The notes: generated by a model from the letters alone, not told the origin. A stretch of 64,000 bases of DNA from Glycomyces xiaoerkulensis (GCF_002798405.1 NZ_PGGV01000029.1:372001-436000), one strand, 5' to 3'; shown: positions 33,585 to 41,024, counted from the stretch's first letter. Program-made: numbers and translations.

Positions 33585-34406
33585 TCAGGTTCCCGATCGG
33601 TCGAGGTCGGGGCGTTCTGCGGTCATGAGCACATAGCCGGTCTCCGGCTGCGCACCGAACGCTTCGACGGTGTCGGCGGCGGCCGCCAGGCGGTCGGTCG
33701 CCTCCGCCGGGAAACCCTCGACGTTTCGCAGCGCTGCGGCGAGAACGTCGTAGGTGGGCCGAACGCCGCGGCCGATGTCGTCGCTCCCGATCACGCTCAT
33801 GCCCGCGTCCTCTAGGTATCCGCGGAAGCACTGCATGTCGGGCACGCGCGAGAGCCCGAACGTCCGCTCAAGTGCCGTCGCCGTTGCGAGGACCCGGTCA
33901 TGAAGTGGTCCACGCATGCAGATATCGGCGATGACGAGTCGGCCCCCCGGCCGCAGGACTCTGGCGATCTCGGCGACGGTCCCGGCGCGGTCGGCTTCGT
34001 AGAGGAGTGTGTCGACGGCGTATGCCCCGTCGAAGGTCCCATCGGGGAAGCAGAGCTGATCGACCGGACCGTGATGGAAGGTGACCTGTCCCTCCCGAGC
34101 GGCCGGCGTCCGGGCCGCCGTGAATTGGGCGAGGCTGGCCGTGACTCCGGCGACGCGGGCGCCGCCGGCCGCGGAGATGCGCCTCGCCGGTCTGCCGCTG
34201 CCGCACCCGATGTCGACTATCCGCGCTCCCCGAGTGGCGGCCAGGCGCCCGGCGACGAGGTCGGTCAGGCGGTCCGTGGCCGCACCTATGGGCTCGGAGC
34301 CGGCCGGTTCGATCCAGTAACCGAAGTGGGTGTTGCCTCCCAGCGCGCGCGTGACCAGCTCGGTGATCGGATCCCACAGGTCGCCCAGCTCGCTTCGGCG
34401 CGTCAT
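33585..34406 (-). CDS. class I SAM-dependent methyltransferase, terpenoid-type context
   Basis: A 273-aa methyltransferase. It starts with the HFGYW signature (ALGGNTHFGYWIEPAG, about residues 21-36) shared by sterol, tocopherol and geranyl-diphosphate C-methyltransferase relatives. Motif I for SAM is VDIGCGSGRPA (64-74), followed by GVTASLAQF and the post-I acidic FPDGTFDGAYAVDTLLYEAD. Motif III is the RVLRPGGRLVIAD segment. ATG 34406 overlaps the upstream prenyl-synthase-like stop by 4 bp, so the two proteins are made together. A C-methylation of an isoprenoid is the natural guess, but the substrate is unknown. Confidence 0.82.
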   Translation of the reverse strand: MTRRSELGDLWDPITELVTRALGGNTHFGYWIEPAGSEPIGAATDRLTDLVAGRLAATRGARIVDIGCGSGRPARRISAAGGARVAGVTASLAQFTAARTPAAREGQVTFHHGPVDQLCFPDGTFDGAYAVDTLLYEADRAGTVAEIARVLRPGGRLVIADICMRGPLHDRVLATATALERTFGLSRVPDMQCFRGYLEDAGMSVIGSDDIGRGVRPTYDVLAAALRNVEGFPAEATDRLAAAADTVEAFGAQPETGYVLMTAERPDLDRSGT

Positions 34407-35182
34407 GTCCGAGCCACCTCGGCCGACGGCGGTAGCACCGAACGGGCCTTGTTCAGAATGCCGTGGCAGAAGTCGCGGCCGGGGCAGTGCCGGGGAAGCG
34501 AGTCCACGAACCGCTCTCCCAGCGATAGCTGCCGCTGAGCGTACCGGCGCATGTCGGCTTCGGTCCACCCGTCCGGCCACAGATCCACGCCTCGCGCGAG
34601 GTCCTCCTCCCGGTCGCCGTAGACATTGAGCGCTTGGAGCGCACGGGCGTAACCGATACCGAGACTGCGATCCACCGGCGTGCCGTCGAACCACGTCCAC
34701 AGATCGCACAGCAGCAGTACCACCGTCCCGATGACGGCGTAGGCATAGCGTTCGAAGTCGGCCTGGGTTCGGACCGGCCATCCGTCCGCCGCCCACGAGG
34801 CCATCCGCTCGGCCATCGTCGCGGCCGTCTCCTGGATCCGCGGCGCGATGTCCACCGGCGACAGCTCCATCCAGTCGCCGATCCTCAGACTGACATCAGG
34901 CAGTCGCCCCTCGCAACCGTGCAGGGGAACGGAAAAGTCGGGCTCTCGCCGCTGCTCCTGCAGTACCCCGCTGATGCCCCGCAGCAGTCGTACCCGCGTT
35001 TCGACGGACAGCCGCGGATGGTCTTCGACCTCGTCGATCGCTCGGAGCAGCAGGTAGGTCGAGGACACCGCGCGGTCTAGCCCCGGAGGCAACTGCAGGA
35101 TCGATTCGTACCAGGTGCTGCTGAACCGACCGATGACCTCGTACGCGTCGGCCAGCTCGGGCGGTGAGTCGCGAGTGGTCAT
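34403..35182 (-). CDS. squalene/phytoene synthase-like protein
   Basis: A 259-aa protein of the head-to-head trans-prenyl synthase fold. The first Asp-rich motif is D50-E-V-E-D54 in STYLLLRAIDEVEDHP, matching the YLVLRALDxxEDD of squalene synthases. The second is D190-R-E-E-D194 in ALQALNVYGDREEDLARGVDLWP, matching the DYxED motif. Both Mg-diphosphate-binding sites are therefore present and it may condense or cyclise prenyl diphosphates. ATG 35182 lacks a good Shine-Dalgarno; the frame is open upstream to 35,710 but without homology. Methyltransferase and IPP isomerase neighbours support an isoprenoid pathway. Confidence 0.78.
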   Translation of the reverse strand: MTTRDSPPELADAYEVIGRFSSTWYESILQLPPGLDRAVSSTYLLLRAIDEVEDHPRLSVETRVRLLRGISGVLQEQRREPDFSVPLHGCEGRLPDVSLRIGDWMELSPVDIAPRIQETAATMAERMASWAADGWPVRTQADFERYAYAVIGTVVLLLCDLWTWFDGTPVDRSLGIGYARALQALNVYGDREEDLARGVDLWPDGWTEADMRRYAQRQLSLGERFVDSLPRHCPGRDFCHGILNKARSVLPPSAEVART

Positions 35183-35497
35183 GTGACCGGCGCCGACGCT
35201 GAGACGGCGCTTCGGGCGCCGAATCCGAGCTCGAGCCGTGGAGTCGGATGGACGCCTTCCATCGAGTGCCGCAACTCGACCACCGCCTGCCATGAACACC
35301 AAAGATTGAATATCTGACATATACATCATAACGCAAATTCGCCGCATATCAGACCATCGATTCGATCGCGAAGCGGAGCACGTCCGGGGATGTGCGGAGG
35401 CTCGGCTCGCTCCTTCTTCGATTCGCGGCCCATGCTGGTGATGCGGAGCCCCGGGCACTGCGATACCATCGGTGACCTGTCGATCACGGGAGGATTC
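35183..35497. other. divergent promoter region of the terpenoid-like cluster
   Basis: 315 bp between the squalene-synthase-like gene (leftward) and idi (rightward). The centre is AT-rich. ATATCTGAC at 35,310-35,318 and ATATCAGAC at 35,346-35,354 are variants of a motif seen in other intergenic regions here. An open frame enters it from idi upstream to 35,390, but is not conserved-looking. Confidence 0.5.
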
Positions 35498-36046
35498 GTG
35501 GGCGATGCGGCCGAAGCGGTCGTGCTGCTCGGCGACGACGGCACGCCGATCGGTCGCGAGCGCAAGGACCGTGTGCACGGGCCGGAGACGCCGCTGCATC
35601 TCGCGTTCTCCTGCTACGGATTCGACGCCGAGGGACGTCTCCTGGTCACCCGGCGGTCGTCCGCCAAGCGAGCCTTCCCCGGAGTCTGGACGAACACCTG
35701 CTGCGGGCACCCCGGCCCCGGCGAGTTCATGGAATCGGCCATCGCACGGCGCCTGCGCTCGGAACTGGACGTCGAGGCCCGGACGCTGGTGTGCGCGCTG
35801 CCCACATTCCGGTACCGGGCGGAGTCGAACGGAGTGGTCGAGAACGAGATCTGCCCGGTCTACCTGTGCCGCATCGACGGCGACCCCGCACCGGCCCCCG
35901 AGGAGGTCTCCCGGTTCGCCTGGATCGACTGGTCCGAGTACGTCGCCCGTGCGAGGCGCGCCGACTCGGACCTGTCGCCGTGGACCCGGCTCCAGGTCGA
36001 GCAGCTTCGACGCTGGGGTCTGGCCGAGCGCTACCTGACCGGTTGA
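35498..36046 (+). CDS. idi: type I isopentenyl-diphosphate delta-isomerase
   Basis: Idi interconverts isopentenyl and dimethylallyl diphosphate, supplying both prenyl building blocks. The 182-aa product from GTG 35498 has normal length. It contains the substrate signature HLAFSCYGFDAEGRLLVTRR and the catalytic Cys in WTNTCCGHP. The Nudix-like metal site is ESAIARRLRSELDV, with the Glu segment ESNGVVENEICPVY. GGGAGG precedes GTG 35498 by four bases; in-frame ATGs farther up would add about 36 unmatched residues. It is divergent from the squalene-synthase-like gene. Confidence 0.93.
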   Translation: MGDAAEAVVLLGDDGTPIGRERKDRVHGPETPLHLAFSCYGFDAEGRLLVTRRSSAKRAFPGVWTNTCCGHPGPGEFMESAIARRLRSELDVEARTLVCALPTFRYRAESNGVVENEICPVYLCRIDGDPAPAPEEVSRFAWIDWSEYVARARRADSDLSPWTRLQVEQLRRWGLAERYLTG

Positions 36047-36493
36047 CGCAGGGCTTGCTCAAGTTCCTTGACCGCGCGAAGGGCCGGGGCGCCTGACGAA
36101 GTAGGCAGCAGGGGCCGCCCGGATCATCGTGGTGCTGAAGCCGGACCATCGAGAAGGCATCCCGCGCCCGCCCGATCGGACCCTCTTGTTCGGACCGGCA
36201 GGACGCCCAGGCGGTCGAGCAACGGAGGGCCGAACCCGTTCCCCCGATCGCAAGCGGTCCCCGCTCGGTGCGCTGCGCCGGCTCCAGAACCTCCCCGCGA
36301 CGGTCGAACGCTTCCTCGGCCACCCCGAACTCGCTTACATCCGTGCGGCTCAGCCAGAATGGAACCCGGACACCCGACCTGGGCGTTCCGGACCAACGGC
36401 GCCCCGGCGCGCCCCGAAAGGCAAGCTCATATCCGAATCGGAGGAATGCTGCCGGTGTGTGCGGGCAACCGCCCCTGCGGCGTTCGAACATGG
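36047..36493. other. 447-bp region with a probable scar of an older element
   Basis: No intact gene. At 36,401-36,429 a 29-base stretch matches 50,074-50,103, just after the integrase stop, at about 27 of 30 positions. Both copies lie about 65 bp from their respective 26-bp att repeats, and the spacers are weakly alike. The frame before it contains FLGHPELAYIRAA, which may be a decayed integrase C-terminus (compare FLGHKDPGFTLR). I read this as the int-side end of a former related element inserted in tandem, otherwise deleted. Confidence 0.45.
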
Positions 36494-36519
36494 GGGACGA
36501 GTCGGCCGGTACGCCGGAT
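36494..36519. repeat. attL, 26-bp direct repeat
   Basis: The left copy of the att core, beginning GGGACGAGTCGGCCGG and ending GCCGGAT. It is identical over 26 bases to 50,170-50,195 and diverges on both sides. It is a duplicated fragment of the rnpB 3' end. Confidence 0.88.
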
Positions 36520-36746
36520 AGGTTCGCGGAACTTCTCCGACTCCAGCTCATCGAGGGCGGATGGCAGTTGACCTGGTAATTCGAACAGTCGTTGTCAGTC
36601 GTTGTTGGTCAGCATAAGTCGCTCTGGAGCGCCCCCAGCGCGCCCCTGCGCCCCGAACGCGCCCCCATGGGGTGTGCTGGTGCCAGGCGGGGCTGTCTCA
36701 GAAAGTGCTGCCAAGACAGCCCGCGCACAATGCCAAGGTGAGAACT

Positions 36747-36950
36747 CTACTCTTGCTTGGGAACGACCGTTATGAAGGTATTCTCTCCGTTATGCCCCAC
36801 ATACCGGATATCCACCAGTCCAGGGACCTCGATTCGCACGCAGTCCTCCTTAGCGTGCATTCGCTGGTCCTTGGGATGGTTAATCCGGGGGTCGTCCTTC
36901 ATCTCCGCGATAATCTGGCGTGCCTTGGCAACCTGATCTGATCTCTCCAC
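36747..36950 (-). CDS. small hypothetical protein at the left end of the element
   Basis: A 67-aa product from GTG 36950, which has GAGGAG seven to eight bases upstream; an upstream in-frame ATG at 36,989 lacks one. It reads as a soluble protein: a helix (SDQVAKARQIIAEMKDDPRI), then MHAKEDCVRIEVPGLVDIRYV and GENTFITVVPKQE, a beta-rich end. No family is recognised. It is the first gene inside attL and points towards it. Confidence 0.5.
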   Translation of the reverse strand: MERSDQVAKARQIIAEMKDDPRINHPKDQRMHAKEDCVRIEVPGLVDIRYVGHNGENTFITVVPKQE

Positions 36951-37603
36951 AAGGGTCTCCTCTCGATCGGTTTGGCCATTGTCGCGCACCGCTCGTCAGG
37001 GGGATCCATGTAGGGGGGGTCCTCCAGAGCCTCGATATGGGTGAAGTCAACGGCGGTGTCACCTTGTCTGAGTCCGACGACGGAGTCGGCGGCGGTTACC
37101 TGGATCCGCTCGGGCGCTGGTGAAGGTGCCCGCCGGTCTGCTGGCTCACCGGGGTCCCGGACGCCGTTCGTGTCGGTCTCGGGCTCGACGCTGCCCGGAG
37201 TCCCCCGCCGGCCTCCACGTCGCCGGACGGATCGACGTGTGCCGGCCGCTGCGGTCTCCTCGTTGTCGCTGCCTTGGCGCCCCTGCGCCCACCTGTAGTG
37301 GTGTCGGTCGTCGTGCTCGGCTTCGGTTCAGCGCGCACTGCTCCCGCTGGCGCCGCCGCCGGACGGGACCGGCGCCAGCCGCACGCCCGGCCGAGCGGCG
37401 CGCGCCAGGCGCGCGAAGCGCGCCCTTGATGATGTATAGAAAGTTTGAACACGAGCTATGCCGAAGCCGGACGGCTGCAAGGGGATACGGGCTATGGGTT
37501 GGTACTGAGACGGGTCCTGAGTCTTGCAGGCGGGGCGATGGGATTCAGACTGTGACGAGTTTGAGGCTGGCGTCAATGAGGTATCACGGCTAGAATCACA
37601 GGT
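36951..37603. other. 653 bp without a confident gene
   Basis: Several overlapping frames are open on the minus strand (37,452 to 36,985) but are Arg/Pro/Thr-rich and not convincing. One stretch around 37,110-37,000, reading RIQVTAADSVVGLRQGDTAVDF, looks protein-like and could be the end of a decayed gene. A TAGAAT hexamer at 37,591-37,596 sits seven bases before the antitoxin ATG, suggesting a leaderless transcript. Confidence 0.4.
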
Positions 37604-37837
37604 ATGAGTACAGGAAACGTCACAGTCTCGCTGGAATCAGCGATAATCGATATGGCGAAGCAACAGGCGGCTGCCGCGGGTATGAGCATGTCAGCCTGGG
37701 TTGCTCGCACGATCCGGAGTGCCACCTTCGAGGAGGCGGCCCGGCGGTATGCCGAGTTTGATGCAGATGATTCGGACATGTCGGCTTGGGATGCCGAGCA
37801 TGTGTCTTCGGATCGTCTGGCTGGTGCTGAGTGGTAA
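37604..37837 (+). CDS. antitoxin of a MazEF-like pair
   Basis: A 77-aa protein: N-terminal beta strand and helix NVTVSLESAIIDMAKQQAAAAGMSMSAWVARTIRSA, typical of ribbon-helix-helix/CopG-like DNA-binding antitoxins, then an acidic C-terminal tail (YAEFDADDSDMSAWDAEHV) suited to blocking a toxin. ATG 37604 is preceded by a -10-like TAGAAT, with no clear Shine-Dalgarno. It overlaps the toxin gene by 7 bp. Antitoxin-toxin pairs commonly stabilise integrative elements. Confidence 0.8.
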   Translation: MSTGNVTVSLESAIIDMAKQQAAAAGMSMSAWVARTIRSATFEEAARRYAEFDADDSDMSAWDAEHVSSDRLAGAEW

Positions 37838-38127
37838 GGCAGGGCGAGTTCTACGACCATGAGCTGAGGGGACACCGGTACCGGGTGCTTGTAGTGAGCT
37901 CGGATGCTCATAACGCGGTGGGAATGCCGTGGGTGGTTCCACTGCGGCGTAAGACTATGGACGCTCCGCCGTACCTGGTGGCCCTATCTGAGGCTGATCC
38001 GCTCGGTGGTACGGCTGATATAGGACGACTGGCACAGGTCAATGTGAGTGGCGATCCTATCGGGTTGGTCGCGGGTGCGACTATGGATCGCGTGCGTAAC
38101 GCAATTAATGACATCTTCGCCGGATAG
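37831..38127 (+). CDS. PemK/MazF-family endoribonuclease toxin
   Basis: A 98-aa MazF-like toxin. The fold signatures are RQGEFYDHELRGHRYRVLVVSSDAHNAVG, the central VVPLRRKT, and ADIGRLAQVNVSGDP followed by GATMDRVRNAINDIF, which match the tail of PemK/MazF proteins. MazF toxins cleave mRNA at short sequence motifs. GTG 37831 lies within the antitoxin's last codons, so translation is coupled. Its 3' 220 bp are overlapped antisense by the HAD hydrolase reading frame. Confidence 0.82.
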   Translation: MVRQGEFYDHELRGHRYRVLVVSSDAHNAVGMPWVVPLRRKTMDAPPYLVALSEADPLGGTADIGRLAQVNVSGDPIGLVAGATMDRVRNAINDIFAG

Positions 38128-38801
38128 TGTATTAACCTTTCCCCAAGGATGTATCGAAGGTCTGTCATGTGGCCGATCACAGATGAAGCCCCAGCCGCTG
38201 TCAGAGCCTTTCGCTTACCTGGCCTATTTGCATATCCGATGGTCCTGATGTTCGCTGCTTTTCCAGCACTCACGTCTGACGGGGAATCACCCACGAATAG
38301 AGCGGCTGTTGCCTTGATTCCAAGGCTTTCTAGCGCTGTATTGACGACTTGTGGATTCGGCTTCATAAGATCGGGACGGCGATAAGGACGGCCAACAGTT
38401 GTGGAAACGAACTGGGATATTCCTTGAATTTCTAGATAGTATTCGATCGCCTCGGCCGAATTGTTGCTCGCGATCGCGATACGTGTACCACTCTGAGTGA
38501 GATCAGCAAGTAGGCTATTGGTTCCTGGCGTGGAAGTCGCGGTAGAGATCGCCTTTAGCTCTGCTTGGCAGAGTTGGTCTTCGATTGTCTGTGAGGTGTC
38601 CTCTGGAAGCCTGGAGTAGGCCACACGCAGCACTTCCATCGGGTCGGTCAGATCGCCAATCTCTTGCGATACAGCGACGTCGCTAAGGCGAATCGTCGCT
38701 GTGAGTTCACGTGCCACGAGGTCGGCGTTATAGCCAGAGAAGACACTGCAGACCGGTCCATCGAAGTCGAGAATGACGGCTGATAGGTCCGTATAGATCA
38801 T
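37908..38801 (-). CDS. HAD-superfamily hydrolase coupled to the GntR regulator
   Basis: A 297-aa frame whose first 230 residues are a HAD phosphatase. Motif I is ILDFDGP (Asp12, Asp14), motif II IAIASNN, the Lys region RPDLMKPNPQVV and motif IV LFVGDSPSD. After about residue 233 (MTDLRYILGE) the frame continues for 65 residues antisense to the mazF-like gene with no homology, so the natural end is unclear. ATG 38801 overlaps the GntR stop by 4 bp. In pSAM2 the gene paired with the KorSA regulator is Pif, a Nudix hydrolase that blocks redundant transfer. A HAD enzyme in that place may have an analogous role (inference). Confidence 0.78.
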   Translation of the reverse strand: MIYTDLSAVILDFDGPVCSVFSGYNADLVARELTATIRLSDVAVSQEIGDLTDPMEVLRVAYSRLPEDTSQTIEDQLCQAELKAISTATSTPGTNSLLADLTQSGTRIAIASNNSAEAIEYYLEIQGISQFVSTTVGRPYRRPDLMKPNPQVVNTALESLGIKATAALFVGDSPSDVSAGKAANIRTIGYANRPGKRKALTAAGASSVIGHMTDLRYILGERLIHYPAKMSLIALRTRSIVAPATNPIGSPLTLTCASRPISAVPPSGSASDRATRYGGASIVLRRSGTTHGIPTAL

Positions 38802-39667
38802 AAGTCGATTCTACGTTCCGTTGCAATGGTTGTCCATGCGGAGTCAAACCAAGCTCTGGCCGAATCAAGAAACTGAATGCCTTGTTGAGTCGAACTGTCT
38901 CGGCTTGAGAAGTGCGAAAGATGCGCATCTTTGCCCATAGGGTCAAAAATCTCAGCAGATTCGCCATTGATTTTAACTGAATGTTGAACGATCGGATAGA
39001 ACCCAAAGAACACTTCTGTTTCGTTCAGTACGAACATCTTAAAAGTGGGTGCAATTCCGAGCATTCGAGCCTCAAGAGTTCCAGACTTGATGAAGTCCAT
39101 TTCTTGAAGTTCGTGGACCTCGTTGGCTATCTGGTCTAGAGCCTGGTCGGTGATTCGGGTCATTCTACGGCGAACAGTTTCGGAATCGGTTTCATCATTG
39201 ATCGGTCTTGGAAGGGCAAGGGGCTTTGTCATGTCCGACACGATTGCACGAATTGTGATGGTCTCTGGCGAGAGTTCTCCGAGACGGATACGGTCGAACG
39301 CTTCCGCTGTCGCGCCTTGGAGCGTTTCGCCAGAGAACCCCGCAAAATCAATGCTGACGTTGACCTCTTCGAAGGCGGCGGAAACGTGGGGGCGAAGCTC
39401 GATCGCTCGGTGAACCTTGGAGCGAACCCGCGGCTTCTTTCCCTGCTGCGTTACTAGGAGGCCGTCTTGCGAGAGCTTCGTGACCGCTCGCTTGACGGTC
39501 TCGCGAACTACTCCGTAGTGATCTTGAAGTTGCTGGTTGGACGGTAGCTCCTGGCCAGGAGTGAGCTTCCCTGTCTTGATGGCTGCGCGAATGTGATTCG
39601 CGATCTGTACGGATGCGCTGTAGCTGCTCTCAGCGTTGAGTTTGGGCAGGTAGTCGAGGCTGTTCAT
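38798..39667 (-). CDS. GntR-family transcriptional regulator (KorSA-like)
   Basis: A 289-aa regulator. The N-terminal winged helix (about residues 15-85) reads SVQIANHIRAAIKTGKLTPGQELPSNQQLQDHYGVVRETVKRAVTKL and is followed by DGLLVTQQGKKPRVRSK. The C-terminal domain (about 90-289) differs from a standard UTRA domain. In AICEs such regulators repress excision, replication and transfer genes. The gene is divergent from 39,833, and the 165-bp intergenic region carries three copies of a palindrome that is probably its operator. Its stop overlaps the HAD start. Confidence 0.88.
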   Translation of the reverse strand: MNSLDYLPKLNAESSYSASVQIANHIRAAIKTGKLTPGQELPSNQQLQDHYGVVRETVKRAVTKLSQDGLLVTQQGKKPRVRSKVHRAIELRPHVSAAFEEVNVSIDFAGFSGETLQGATAEAFDRIRLGELSPETITIRAIVSDMTKPLALPRPINDETDSETVRRRMTRITDQALDQIANEVHELQEMDFIKSGTLEARMLGIAPTFKMFVLNETEVFFGFYPIVQHSVKINGESAEIFDPMGKDAHLSHFSSRDSSTQQGIQFLDSARAWFDSAWTTIATERRIDL

Positions 39668-39682
39668 GCCCCTACTCTACTA

Positions 39683-39773
39683 CATGGCTAGCCAGGACAG
39701 AAAATCTCTGCCAGGGCCTTGCATGGCTAGCCAGGTGTGTGTACCATCGAGATATCGAGCATGGCTAGCCAGG
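39683..39773. promoter_or_regulatory. three palindromic operator copies
   Basis: CATGGCTAGCCAGG occurs exactly at 39,683-39,696, 39,722-39,735 and 39,760-39,773, with spacings of 39 and 38 bp. Each contains the perfect 10-bp palindrome TGGCTAGCCA. The array fills the divergent promoter between the GntR gene (start 39,667) and the next rightward gene (39,833). A dimeric GntR repressor binding all three sites would control itself and the element's rightward transcript. Confidence 0.75.
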
Positions 39774-39832
39774 CAAGCCAGCTTGCTTCACCAGGAAGGT
39801 CTTGGTGGGGGACTCGGAAAGAGGTGTTCTCG

Positions 39833-40204
39833 ATGCTGCAGAAGCTGCCGATCGATCTGAGCGGCTACACGCTGATGATCTCTGAGGCTCCGGAGCTGAA
39901 GTCGTTCACCGACAAGAACGGTCAGACCCAGGTGGCGACCGAGTACGGCACGGATAAGCCGGTGTACGTGGTGAGCGTGTTCGCGAAGTCGCGGCAGACG
40001 TTCGCCAACGGCAAGCGGCCCAAAGGCGAGGAGATCAAGGTGGAGTTCACTCGCGAGCCTGCCGAGCAGGAGTTCGACGAGGGTATGTACATCCAGCTCG
40101 ATCGCCCGACCGTGTCGGTTTCGGACTTCACGAACCCCGAGGGCAACCGGTTCATCAATCAGAAGTTTCACGCTGAGGGGCTGGTGCCGGCGCCGAAGGG
40201 CTAG
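39833..40204 (+). CDS. conserved AICE hypothetical protein
   Basis: A 123-aa soluble protein: MLQKLPIDLSGYTLMISEAPELKSF, a central VYVVSVFAKSRQTFANGKRPKGEEIKVEF and an end VSDFTNPEGNRFINQKFHAEGL. Proteins like this accompany the tra genes in actinomycete elements, but no function is known. ATG 39833 has AGAGGTG eight bases upstream. It is the first gene of the rightward transcript controlled by the triple palindrome. Confidence 0.75.
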   Translation: MLQKLPIDLSGYTLMISEAPELKSFTDKNGQTQVATEYGTDKPVYVVSVFAKSRQTFANGKRPKGEEIKVEFTREPAEQEFDEGMYIQLDRPTVSVSDFTNPEGNRFINQKFHAEGLVPAPKG

Positions 40205-40418
40205 CGGCTGGCGCTGCTGGGTGGCCCTGCTTCCGGTGTTTGACGGGACGGCCGGTTTGAGTCCGGCCGGGGTGCTGGGCCGGTGATTCGGCACGGGTGG
40301 ATTGCATAAGTCTGCGCGTTGCGTTCGCTGGTGTGTTGTTCGACGAATTGCACAGGGTGTTTGAGATTGCCTTTTTCCGGGCTGACCTGCCGACCATAAG
40401 CGACACTGGCTGTCGTGG
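40205..40418. other. intergenic stretch with a hairpin
   Basis: Together with the leader that follows, this is a gene-free gap of about 320 bp. It contains a hairpin GGCCGG-tttgagt-CCGGCC near 40,249-40,267, a possible terminator of the preceding gene, without a T-run. Confidence 0.4.
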
Positions 40419-40524
40419 TCGATGGGTTCATTCCTCTACGGGCACAACAGGAAGGAGCTGGACTCCCCGTGGGGGTTTGTGCGCATCGAGAGTCGATGTG
40501 CGGGTCACCGGAAAGAGAGAAGAG
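40419..40524 (+). promoter_or_regulatory. repeated 5' leader, copy 1
   Basis: It starts with TCGATGGGTTCATT (40,419-40,432) and contains a 22-base block beginning GTGGGGGTTTGTGCGC and ending CATCGAG (40,469-40,490), then GGTCACCGGAAAG. Both blocks and the distance to the start codon (34 bases) recur in copy 2 at 41,025. TCGATG can pair with CATCGA, closing a stem around the variable middle. It may be a cis-acting RNA or a conserved promoter-leader unit. Confidence 0.55.
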
Positions 40525-40710
40525 TTGCGCGAGGACTACAACGCCAAGATTGCTGATGAGCTGGAGGCGCGGAAGCTGCGGGAGTTCGTGGACGACCTGA
40601 GTCGTCTGTACATGGACGCGGGCGACCTCGAGAAGCTCGTGAACCGCGTCCGGCGCGAGGCGAAGGACCTGGGATTCCGACTCATCGAGTCGACGGATGC
40701 CGGCCAGTAG
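40525..40710 (+). CDS. small hypothetical protein
   Basis: A 61-aa charged helical protein (EDYNAKIADELEARKLREFVDDLSRLYMDAGDLEKLVNRV). The TTG start at 40,525 is chosen by analogy with copy 2 of the repeated leader, where the ATG lies at the equivalent distance after CCGGAAAG. An upstream in-frame GTG at 40,498 would fall within the leader. No family is recognised. Confidence 0.6.
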   Translation: MREDYNAKIADELEARKLREFVDDLSRLYMDAGDLEKLVNRVRREAKDLGFRLIESTDAGQ

Positions 40711-40766
40711 CGGTGCCGTCGTGGGTCGGTCGGGGAGTGTGATCTCTCCGGCCGGCCCTGACCGGC

Positions 40767-40952
40767 TTAGTGGTCAGGCAGTTTGCGTTGCATCTCGGCG
40801 ATGTCGTCGCGAAGGTGACCGATCGCCTCGTGCAGTTGCTGGATGTCGCTTCTGGCTCGTGCGAGTTCGTCGGCGTGGGCAGCAAGTGCGCTAGCGAGTT
40901 CGTCGCTGCGGTCGTCTACTTGGTCGGTCGGATGTTGCGTTTCGTCTGTCAT
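40767..40952 (-). CDS. small coiled-coil protein
   Basis: A 61-aa acidic protein on the strand opposite to its neighbours. Residues about 17-60 form a likely coiled coil with heptad spacing (LASALAAHADELARARSDIQQLHEAIGHLRDDIAEMQRKL). There is no clear Shine-Dalgarno before ATG 40952. It could be a small structural or regulatory protein of the element; equally it may be a chance frame, but the amino-acid pattern favours coding. Confidence 0.5.
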   Translation of the reverse strand: MTDETQHPTDQVDDRSDELASALAAHADELARARSDIQQLHEAIGHLRDDIAEMQRKLPDH

Positions 40953-41024
40953 GTGTTGGGAGCCTAAGCGATCGGGCGTCGCTGTGGTGTCGCTCGCCTG
41001 ACAGTTCCGGTTCCCTTGTGCCGC

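Noticed and set aside
36047-36493. A possible tRNA or tRNA fragment next to attL, as usual for AICEs
   Set aside because: No cloverleaf could be drawn on either strand; the duplicated att sequence is clearly the rnpB 3' end.
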